Shown here one piece after another: positions 1-7,206 of a DNA stretch of 64,000 nucleotides. Position 1 is the stretch's first letter; each line of letters begins with the position of its first letter. The stretch is from CAZDDB01 sp963843285 (lineage in GTDB: Bacteria > Acidobacteriota > HRBIN11 > JAKEFK01): positions 62,001-126,000 of the forward strand of contig CAWJJO010000017.1 in NCBI GenBank assembly GCA_963843285.1, written 5' to 3'. Position numbers and translations under genes: made by a program. The notes below the pieces were generated by a model. It saw nothing but the letters and a program-made list of their open reading frames with translations, was not told the DNA's origin and made no database searches.

Positions 1-1631
1 AACGCGTTCCGGGTTTTTGTACCCTCATCCACCATTCCCATTGCAAGACTTGCTGTTCCGGGAGTAGCAAACTGATCGGCAGCATAACCAGCATCCAGAA
101 GAAGGGAGAAGTTCACTACCGGAACGGCGTGGCGTTCAGCAACAATCAGTTTCATTCCATTGGAGAGTGTCGCTTTCTGCATGGACGCGAACTTTGGCGG
201 CGCAGGTTCTCCTGCTTCCGGCATCTTTTTGCGGTCGGCGCCTGTGGGAGCCGTCGCGTATTCCGGAAATGGCGTTAGATCCAGCGTATACACCGGAGCG
301 CCAAGCCATTCTTTTGCAGCGTCCTGCACATCTTTGATTGTGGCCTTCCGGATCCTGTCCAGCTTGGTTTTGTAAAAATCAGGACTTCCGCCGTACACTT
401 CGCTTTGCGCAAGAATGTCCGATTTTCCGCCGAATCCGCCGATGCGTTCGACTCCACGGACAAAGGATGCGAAGTATTGTACTTTGACGCGGTCCAGCTC
501 TGCTTGCGTTGGCCCTCCTGTCAGAAAACGCTGGAGTTCTTCATCGACTGTCTTTTCAATCTTCTGCAGGTCCTCACCCGGACGAGCAGTCGCTTCGATC
601 CGGAATTGGGAGGCGATTTCCCGCGCATCCTGATAGGCGGTTACTGTTGTTGCGATTTGATCGTCGTACACAAGACGTTTGTAGAGACGCGAGGTTTTTC
701 CCTGCGTGAGAACCGCTGCGGCTAGATCGAGATAGTGTGAGTCAGCGGAACCAAGACCAGGGACGTTCCAAATTTTATAGACCCGGGCTTGAGGCACTCG
801 ATCCTGGACCGATTGACGCTGCGATTGTGGAAGCTTTGGAACCCATGTTTCATGTCTGGAAACGGGCGGCCCTGAAGGAATGTCACCAAAATATTTTTCC
901 ACTCTTTCCTTTGCCGTTTTTGCATCGATATCCCCTGCAACGACGATCACCGCGTTTGCGGCGCCATAGTAACCGGCAAACCAGTCTTTCACATCCTCCA
1001 GAGAGGCGGCATTCAGATCTTCCATCGATCCGATCACAGTCCAGGAATAAGGATGCGCTGCGGGGAATGTCGCCTTTGTGATCAGCTCTTCGGCTACTGA
1101 ATATGGTTGATTTTCATACTGGCGCTTTTCATTCTGTACAACTCCCCGCTGCTCGTCCAATTTCGCTTTATCGATCGCGCCCACAAGGTGACCCATACGG
1201 TCCGACTCCAGCCAGAGCACTTGATCGAGTGCCGGCGCCGGAACGTTCTGGAAGTAGTTGGTACGGTCTTCGTTTGTAGTGCCGTTTAGATCGGTGGCGC
1301 CGAGACGCTCCAACGCCTGGAAATAATCCTTGTTGTAATTTTCACTTCCATTAAACATCAGATGTTCAAAAAGATGGGCAAATCCGCTCTTTCCGGGCCG
1401 TTCGTTCTTGGAGCCAACGTGATACCAGACGTTTACTGCAACGATCGGCGCTTTATGATCTTCGTGGACAATGAGCGTAAGACCGTTCGGTAAAACGAAT
1501 TTTTGGTAGGTAATGTCTACGTCGGGCAATGTGGGAGACTTGCCAGTGGCCTGAACAGCATCGATAGTTGAAGTGCTCAAGACAACCACCGCAAAGATGA
1601 AAAGGATTGAAAGTACGGAAACGACACGCAT
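1..1631 (-). CDS. M16 family zinc metallopeptidase, two-domain form, partial (3' end outside window)
   Basis: The frame is open from the ATG at 1631 to base 1, giving the first 543 residues. Residues 1 to about 29 are a hydrophobic signal peptide, so the protein acts outside the cytoplasm. The first M16 domain carries the inverted zinc motif HLFEH at residues 86-90, and the probable third ligand is E168 in VQNEKR, spaced as in pitrilysins. Near residue 485 a second M16-like domain begins (NGMKLIVAERHAVPVV) without a zinc motif in the visible part. This is the single-chain arrangement of an active half fused to a substrate-clamping half, which is known for long M16 proteins. It diverges from the VKOR gene across a 123-base gap. 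Substrate unknown; family assignment is firm. Confidence 0.93.
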   Translation of the reverse strand, partial: MRVVSVLSILFIFAVVVLSTSTIDAVQATGKSPTLPDVDITYQKFVLPNGLTLIVHEDHKAPIVAVNVWYHVGSKNERPGKSGFAHLFEHLMFNGSENYNKDYFQALERLGATDLNGTTNEDRTNYFQNVPAPALDQVLWLESDRMGHLVGAIDKAKLDEQRGVVQNEKRQYENQPYSVAEELITKATFPAAHPYSWTVIGSMEDLNAASLEDVKDWFAGYYGAANAVIVVAGDIDAKTAKERVEKYFGDIPSGPPVSRHETWVPKLPQSQRQSVQDRVPQARVYKIWNVPGLGSADSHYLDLAAAVLTQGKTSRLYKRLVYDDQIATTVTAYQDAREIASQFRIEATARPGEDLQKIEKTVDEELQRFLTGGPTQAELDRVKVQYFASFVRGVERIGGFGGKSDILAQSEVYGGSPDFYKTKLDRIRKATIKDVQDAAKEWLGAPVYTLDLTPFPEYATAPTGADRKKMPEAGEPAPPKFASMQKATLSNGMKLIVAERHAVPVVNFSLLLDAGYAADQFATPGTASLAMGMVDEGTKTRNA

Positions 1632-1754
1632 GAAAACCTCCGCATAATGAAAGACCTCAGTGAGTTAAACTGTGAATTATATAGCGCAATTGCTGTTTTT
1701 GCAGCGGTTTTAGAAGATCGACAAATCCATCAGACTGTATTCAAATATATATAG

Positions 1755-2934
1755 ATGAAACGAAGGTTGCAGGCAATTCGGCTACTCTCGTTCTTGGCAC
1801 TGGGATTGTCCGCTTATCTGGCCTGGAACAGCCTTTCCGGCACTACGCCCGCGGGCTGCGGTCAGGAAGGCGAGGGGTGCGGCGCAGTGCTCGGTACCGA
1901 GATGGGCTGTGTGGTTTGATTTGCCGGTCAGCGTGCTCGGGGGTCTTGTATATGTCGCGCTCACATGGATTGCATTTTTGATATCTGAAACGAGCCCACC
2001 TGCACGCTGGCGGCAGCTCGTCTTCCTTTCCGTAATGGCGGCGGGCGCAGGTTTGTGGTTTACAGCACTTCAGATATTCGTGATCAAAGGCTTTTGTTAT
2101 TACTGCATGGCCACTCATGCGTGTGGAATTGCAATCGTAGCGTTGACGCTATCTGCCCGGCCCCTCGAGTTGGAGCTCCACGGGAAAAAAAGCAAGCAGA
2201 AAGAAAAGAAACCCGTGAAATTGACGAACGCGGCATTGCTCGGCATTCTAGGAGTGATCATCCTGGCTGTGGGACAACTCCTTTCGCTGCGAACTTCCGC
2301 AGTCCCGGAAGAATTGCCGAAGCCCGATTCACCTGTCGCCTCGGTTCCGCTCCCATCGCATTCAGGGGAAGTGGAGATGGCCGGCGGACAACTGAAGTTA
2401 GATCTTGCCGGTTTCCCCATGATTGGGCCGCCTCATGCCGAACGCATCGTGGCGCTTTTATATGACTACACGTGTCCCGCATGCCGTCATCTTCATCCTC
2501 AGCTGATTGAAGAGCGGCGGAAATACGACAATCGTGGCGCGGTGTTCATGATTCCGATGCCGCTGGATGCTCAGTGTAATCCTGGTGTTCCGCAGACATC
2601 GTATCAGCACAGGGATGCATGCAACTATGCGAAGATCGGACTCGCCCTCTGGAAAATAAACCCGCAAGCCTTCTTTCAATATGATGAATTCATGTTCAGT
2701 CTGGAATATCCGCCAACAATCGAACAGGCCCGGAGTTTCGCCGATGGATTGGTGAGTCACGAGGTGATGGAGACATTACTTGCAGACCCTGAAAACGATC
2801 GACTGGTCTCATATGGCGTGCAGCTCTTCTATTCCCCTGCATTAAGACGAAAGGTACTGCCCACACTTTTTACGCGCGACGAAATCATTGAAGGAGCAAT
2901 GTCTCCCGAACAAGTGGCCGCTTTGTTTCAATAG
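1755..2934 (+). CDS. VKOR-thioredoxin fusion (disulfide bond formation), frameshifted near 1893-1898
   Basis: Membrane vitamin K epoxide reductase domain fused to a DsbA-like thioredoxin domain, a known bacterial replacement for DsbB/DsbA that makes disulfides in exported proteins. From ATG 1755 the frame gives a TM helix and the loop cysteines C35 and C42 (GCGQEGEGCGAVLG), then hits a stop at 1917. The next frame continues the same family motif (PRWAVWFDLPVSVLGG), and dropping one base between about 1893 and 1898 restores a 392-residue protein. In the joined protein, the quinone-site CYYC is at about 114-117 and the thioredoxin CPAC at about 240-243, after a further TM helix and linker. The downstream part could start alone at GTG 1909 but would lack the loop cysteines. 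Sequencing error or recent mutation cannot be told apart here. Confidence 0.88.
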
Positions 2935-2938
2935 ACCT

Positions 2939-2960
2939 GCAGGCTGGAAGCCTGCGCTCC
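2939..2960 (+). repeat. Dispersed palindromic repeat module (single copy)
   Basis: A 22-base module: GCAGGC, loop TGGAA, GCCTGC, then tail GCTCC. The same module recurs at 48079-48100, with variants near 18709, 21754, 21782, 35451, 48052, 51150 and 51179. Here it sits between the convergent ends of the VKOR gene and the small lipoprotein gene, where its hairpin could act as a terminator or mRNA 3' stabiliser. Confidence 0.8.
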
Positions 2961-2978
2961 AGATTCCATCATCCTTTT

Positions 2979-3107
2979 TCAGTCGCACCAATCATGGTAG
3001 AAGTGTCCAACGCGTGTTTGACCTTCTGAGCTTTTCTCCAGAATCGATCCACCTCCAGAACAGGCGATCGCGACAAAACAGATCGAAGCAAGTATGAATT
3101 GTTTCAT
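2979..3107 (-). CDS. Small lipoprotein, 42 aa
   Basis: A short ORF read directly from the sequence: ATG 3107 to TGA 2979. The start is preceded by a strong Shine-Dalgarno (GGAGGAAG) seven or so bases upstream, directly after the stop codon of the glycosyltransferase gene, so the two are probably cotranscribed. The product begins MKQFILASICFVAIAC, a hydrophobic segment ending in a lipobox-like AIAC, followed by a glycine-serine linker and a short polar tail ending in HDWCD. It resembles entericidin-size lipoproteins in architecture only, and no family is recognised. It overlaps no other convincing frame. Confidence 0.6.
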   Translation of the reverse strand: MKQFILASICFVAIACSGGGSILEKSSEGQTRVGHFYHDWCD

Positions 3108-3119
3108 ATCTTCCTCCGG

Positions 3120-4269
3120 TTAGCCCATTCTCTCCGATGCAAGTTTCAAATAGAGCTCTTCCTGCAAACGGACCATTTCGCGAATATCATACTCGTGCTG
3201 GAGTTGTCTGGAAAGAACAGGATCGACTTTCAAATCTTCTTTGAGCGCCTGAACGATCTTATCTGCGAAATCGCGCGGATTCCGCGGCTCGGCCAGCAGA
3301 TCCGTTTCGCCCGTCGGAGATGATTTCACGATTTCCATCCACATTGCTGGCGACTACCGGGACACCCGCAATTCCGGCTTCAGGGATCACGCGCGGCAAC
3401 CCCTCCCACAACGATGTCAAAACGAGGAGATCCAGATTCGCAAGGACCTGCGGCACATCGCGCGTCCATCCCATGTGCTGAAAAGACCTGGGATACTTCA
3501 TTTTCTCCATACTTCGTTTGACCGCTCCAGCCAGCTCCCCGTCCCCAAACAACAAAAATTTTACGTCCCGGTTTTTTCGTGTTACCAGATCAGCCGCTTC
3601 CACAAAAGTGACCGGATCCTTTTGCAATTTCAAGCAGGCAATCATGCCGATCGCCTTCTCATTCGGAGAAATACCGAACTGTTCTTCGCGAAAGGAATCA
3701 CTCCGCCTGGCCTGGAGGAACGGTTCGATTTCAACTCCGCTGCGGATCAATGATGCGCTGCAGTTCTGGATCAAATCCAGCTCCTTCGCCCAGTTCCAAT
3801 TCTCTTTCGAAACAAAGATCAAATGATGGGAACGGCGGCAGGCCTCCCGTTCGAGCGCGACATAGAGCCGAAATACACCTGGATTCTGAAAACGATGAAA
3901 GCCGAAACCATGATATGTGTGAAGAATGATCGGGATTTCTAACGCTGACGCCGCCAATCTTCCCAGGATGCCGGCCTTGGAACTGTGAGTGTGCACAATG
4001 TCAGGTTGTAACTCTTTCAGCTGATCGCGAAGTTGATTGTAGGCATGGTAATCCGCAACGGGACGAATCTCTCGGCTCAGATCGGAGGAAAATTTGAGAT
4101 TTACATCTTTTAGCTCATGGACTTCATCATCCAGCATTCCACCGGGACCGGATATCAAGTGGCAATCAAACAGGGAGCGATTCAGATTCTGGATGGTATA
4201 CAGAGTGTTTTGTTGAGCTCCGCCCAATTCAAGTTTTGTGATGACGTGAACTACTCGCAGTTTTGCCAT
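3120..4269 (-). CDS. Glycosyltransferase family 4, frameshifted near 3297-3302
   Basis: GT4 (GT-B fold) glycosyltransferase that would move a sugar from a nucleotide donor onto a cell-surface or lipid-linked acceptor. The start at 4269 gives MAKLRVVHVITKLELGGAQQ, the classic N-terminal glycine loop of the family. HTHSSKAG and a donor-site region (DLLVLTSLWEGLPRVIPEAG) follow. After DGRNG the frame is lost, but the next frame continues LLAEPRNPRDFADKIVQALK to the TAA at 3120. Deleting one T in GGATCTG gives DGRNGLLAEP, a perfect family join and a 382-residue protein. The start overlaps the 5' region of the divergent metalloprotein gene. Acceptor unknown. Confidence 0.88.
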
Positions 4270-4345
4270 GCGTGAAAATTTTATCACGCAACAGGCTCCG
4301 ACCGCTCTCGCGCTCCGTGTTATTCTGGTCACAGGAAAACAAATT

Positions 4346-5365
4346 GTGAATCTCAACTGCTGTTTTTTCTCCATGGTGTTCATGGTCGCAACGCTCCTAT
4401 CGATCGACCCGAGTGTCTCCAACATCTCCGCGGGCGATACGCAGTCTCGCGCCCAGGAATCGAGTCTCTTCGAATTTCACAATGGATTCTGGATCAATCT
4501 GCATCACTTTCTGCGTGGTTCCGCGCGCAGGGCGCTTCATCCCGATCCTGAAATGACAGCTGAACCTCAACCCGCATTTAGCGACGAAGAAAAAAATACC
4601 TGGAATGCTTGTCTGGATTATTACAAGACGCACTATGCCGAGAAGGATCTAACTTTTGATGAAGAGCTACAAAAGATCAAGAACTGGCTGGAAGATGCGG
4701 AAAAAGATGAGAAGCTCACCGATCCCATGGATCCGCGGCTTGCAGCGATTCTATCCAGTGCGGCGCCCATCTACAAGAAATATTGGTGGCAGGCGCACCA
4801 ACGATCCAATCAGAAGTGGGTAGATGCAACACAGCGGCTGGTGTCTGAATTCGGTTCATCGATCGCAGTACGAATTGCGAAAGCATATAAAAAAGAATGG
4901 CCGTCTGAACCGATCCGTGTGGATGTCACTATTGAGGCTGGTTGGGCGGGGGCATATACGACCATAGATCCGCTCCGGATCACGGCCGCCGGCGCCGATC
5001 TAAGGTATCAGGAATATGCAGGACTTGAAATGCTATTTCACGAAGCATCGCACGGCTGGGGGCATTACATTTATGAAATCCTGAATACGGAAGCAAACAA
5101 ACAGCATCAGACAATGCCGAAAGATCTCTGGCACGCAATCATCTTTTATACGACCGGAGAAATCACCCGGCAACAACTGCAAAAAGCGGGAATCACCTAC
5201 AGTCCGTATGCCTACAAGAACGGCGTGTATCAGAGAGGATGGCAGGACAGCCTTTGCATGCTGGAGAAAGGCTGGCAACCTTATCTAGACGGAAAAGTGA
5301 CTCTGGAAGCGGCTCTTGAAAACATCATTCGCGATGACGCCAAGTGTCGTGTTCCGCCGCAATGA
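4346..5365 (+). CDS. Predicted secreted zinc metalloprotein with HEASH motif
   Basis: 339 residues from GTG 4346 (AGGAAA eight bases upstream). A longer ATG start at 4268 would overlap the divergent glycosyltransferase start and lacks a ribosome site. The N-terminus is hydrophobic (MNLNCCFFSMVFMVATLLS), followed by a polar segment, which suggests a signal peptide. The central motif LFHEASHGWGH matches the HExxH zinc signature, with a third His close by. The C-terminal third has conserved-looking aromatic residues (YAYKNGVYQRGW). No named family is recognised. A peptidase or other hydrolase role is inferred from the zinc motif alone. It is convergent with the RidA gene, 16 bases apart. Confidence 0.72.
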   Translation: MNLNCCFFSMVFMVATLLSIDPSVSNISAGDTQSRAQESSLFEFHNGFWINLHHFLRGSARRALHPDPEMTAEPQPAFSDEEKNTWNACLDYYKTHYAEKDLTFDEELQKIKNWLEDAEKDEKLTDPMDPRLAAILSSAAPIYKKYWWQAHQRSNQKWVDATQRLVSEFGSSIAVRIAKAYKKEWPSEPIRVDVTIEAGWAGAYTTIDPLRITAAGADLRYQEYAGLEMLFHEASHGWGHYIYEILNTEANKQHQTMPKDLWHAIIFYTTGEITRQQLQKAGITYSPYAYKNGVYQRGWQDSLCMLEKGWQPYLDGKVTLEAALENIIRDDAKCRVPPQ

Positions 5366-5381
5366 ATCGCGCGTCAACCTA

Positions 5382-5849
5382 TTACTGAGACTCTTCTGAA
5401 ACTTCCGCGGTGAGCTCGATTTCGAGACAGGAGCCAAAGGGAACTTGCGCGACACCGAAAGCGCTGCGGGCATGTGTTCCGGTCTTTCCGAACACTTCCA
5501 CAAAGAGCTCGGATGCTCCGTTCGCGACCAGGTGTTGCTCGGTGAAAGTAGGTGCACTGTTCACCAGCACCAGCAACTTTACAATTCGTTTGATTCTGTT
5601 CAGATTGTCTGTGGCCGCCTGTAACGTACCCAGGAGATCGATTGCTACACCCCGCGCCGCTTCTTTGCCTTGTTGCGTATCGAACTCAGCTCCAAGTTTG
5701 CCGGTCAACGGCTTGCCGTCTTTTTTCGCAATATGACCAGACAAGAACAGCAGGTTGTTGACGCGTACAAACGGTACAAATGCTGCTACCGGCGGGCTTA
5801 CGGTTGGAAGTGAAATATTGAGCTCTCTCAATTTTTCATATACAGACAT
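5382..5849 (-). CDS. RidA/YjgF-family reactive enamine/imine deaminase
   Basis: 155 residues from ATG 5849 (MSVYEKLRELNISLP). The sequence follows the UK114/YjgF-like subfamily: FLSGHIAKKDG near residue 40, an AARGVAIDLLGTL helix, and the substrate-binding arginine in HARSAFGVAQVPFG near the C-terminus. Rid proteins hydrolyse 2-aminoacrylate and related enamines released by PLP-dependent serine/threonine dehydratases. The gene lies 17 bases downstream of exactly such a dehydratase on the same strand, so an operon in which RidA clears its partner's reactive product is a strong inference. Length and motifs are normal for the subfamily. Confidence 0.9.
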   Translation of the reverse strand: MSVYEKLRELNISLPTVSPPVAAFVPFVRVNNLLFLSGHIAKKDGKPLTGKLGAEFDTQQGKEAARGVAIDLLGTLQAATDNLNRIKRIVKLLVLVNSAPTFTEQHLVANGASELFVEVFGKTGTHARSAFGVAQVPFGSCLEIELTAEVSEESQ

Positions 5850-5866
5850 CTTCAGCTCCTGCATTC

Positions 5867-6826
5867 CTATTTTGCAAAATCGACAGCTTCCGTGTTACCG
5901 CCGCAAACAACGACGCCCACACGTTCTTTTCGTTCCGGCAAATAGCCGCCCGATAAGAGCGCCGCGAAGGCGGTAGCGCCGCCCGGTTCAGCAACAATAC
6001 GAATTGTGTCCCACAGCATCCTTTGAGCTTGAACAATTGCATCATCCGAAACAAGCACCATTTTGTGTACGTATTGTTTCGCAATTGGAAACATCAGTTC
6101 ACCGACGCGTTTTGGCGCCAGCGAATCCGCAGCGATTCCTCCCGCCGGAGCATCTATAGGTTCCCCTGCGCGTAGCGCCCAGGTCAGTGTTGGCGCGGCT
6201 TCCGGCTCTACGCCGATCACGCGAATCGCCCCGCCGTACCATGCGGCGACTCCGCCGATCAGTCCACCTCCACCCACTGCAATCAATAGTGTATCGAGAT
6301 CCGGATATTGTTGCTGGAGTTCCAGACCGACAGTTGCCTGGCCCAGTAGAGTTTCGTGCTGATCATAAGCATGGATGATCAGCGCTCCGGATTGAGCCGC
6401 CCAATCCTGGCTGGCTGCCAATGCATCTGCGTATCGCTCCCCGGTAACTACAAGGTCAGCGCCGTATTGTTGGATGCGCGCTCTTTTGGCAGGTGAAGCA
6501 ACAGTAGGCACAAAGATTTTCGCCCGTTTGCCAAGTTTCATTGCCGCATAAGCGACGGCAACACCGTGATTTCCACCGGATGCTGCCACTACACCCGCTT
6601 CCGGCACGTTACGCATCAGCATGTTTGTAAACGCCCCGCGAGTCTTGAAGGATCCGGAATGCTGGAATAATTCGAGCTTCAGGATTACGGATACTGAATC
6701 CAGACCGAATTCCGATCCGTCGATTTCAAGAACCGGCGTTCGGCGGATGTGCGGACGGATGAGCGAGTCGACATTCCGGACTTGCTCGCGGTCAATCGCG
6801 ATATTCTTTGTCGCGGTCATACGCAT
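5867..6826 (-). CDS. PLP-dependent threonine/serine dehydratase family protein
   Basis: 319 residues, fold type II PLP enzyme. The Schiff-base lysine lies in HSGSFKTRGA (about residue 61), the phosphate/substrate loop is ASGGNHG, and the PLP-phosphate glycine loop is VGGGGLIGG. There is no C-terminal ACT regulatory domain, so this matches the short catabolic or promiscuous threonine/serine dehydratases rather than full IlvA. It is transcribed away from the ArsR-like regulator and toward the RidA gene. Two starts are possible (ATG 6826 or ATG 6820). Serine racemase or a hydroxy-amino-acid ammonia-lyase remain alternatives. Confidence 0.9.
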   Translation of the reverse strand: MRMTATKNIAIDREQVRNVDSLIRPHIRRTPVLEIDGSEFGLDSVSVILKLELFQHSGSFKTRGAFTNMLMRNVPEAGVVAASGGNHGVAVAYAAMKLGKRAKIFVPTVASPAKRARIQQYGADLVVTGERYADALAASQDWAAQSGALIIHAYDQHETLLGQATVGLELQQQYPDLDTLLIAVGGGGLIGGVAAWYGGAIRVIGVEPEAAPTLTWALRAGEPIDAPAGGIAADSLAPKRVGELMFPIAKQYVHKMVLVSDDAIVQAQRMLWDTIRIVAEPGGATAFAALLSGGYLPERKERVGVVVCGGNTEAVDFAK

Positions 6827-6831
6827 TGATC

Positions 6832-6878
6832 TTGTATAGGGCTCCTATTGGAGTATAATTAGTTAGTTAGCTAATTGT
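6832..6878 (+). promoter_or_regulatory. Promoter and candidate ArsR-type operator
   Basis: TTGTAT (6832-6837) and a perfect TATAAT (6854-6859) are separated by 16 bases and point at the ArsR-like gene. Overlapping and just downstream of the -10 box lies an imperfect palindrome, AATTAGTTAGTTAGCTAATT, with a perfect TTAGCTAA core. Its position fits steric autorepression by the regulator, and it also lies in the shared upstream region of the divergent dehydratase-RidA pair. Operator identity is inferred. Confidence 0.6.
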
Positions 6879-6882
6879 CAAT

Positions 6883-7191
6883 ATGAAAAAATATCGCGGC
6901 GTTGAATTGCGTGCTCTTGCCAGCGAACGCCGGCTTCAAATTCTGGAATGGCTGAAAGATCCGGTGAAGCACTTCCCTCCGCAGGTATATGGCGATCTGG
7001 TCAAGGATGGAGTTTGCGGTGTCTTCATTGCGGAGAAACTGCGTGTCAGTCAGCCGACCACAAGCATCCATCTGAAGATCCTGACCCAGGCCGGCTTTGT
7101 GCGGGCGAAACGGATCAAGCAATGGACTTTTTACAAACGCGATGAAGCTGCAATCAAGAATATGAAGCGAGTAATTGTTGCGAGAATCTGA
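6883..7191 (+). CDS. ArsR-like winged-helix transcriptional regulator
   Basis: 102 residues. The domain reads as an ArsR-type winged helix: RALASERRLQILEWLKD (helix 1), FIAEKLRVSQPTTSIHLKILTQAGFV (helix-turn-helix, residues about 48-73), then a wing with KQWTFYKRDEAAI. No paired cysteines of a metal sensor are visible (only one Cys), so it is probably not a classic arsenic or zinc sensor. It is divergent from the dehydratase-RidA operon with a 56-base shared control region, so those genes are the likely target. Ligand unknown. Confidence 0.85.
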   Translation: MKKYRGVELRALASERRLQILEWLKDPVKHFPPQVYGDLVKDGVCGVFIAEKLRVSQPTTSIHLKILTQAGFVRAKRIKQWTFYKRDEAAIKNMKRVIVARI

Positions 7192-7206
7192 TTTCCCGCG
7201 AGGAAC

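Noticed and set aside
6826..6882. Riboswitch upstream of the dehydratase
   Set aside because: The gap is too short and contains a better-supported promoter/operator.
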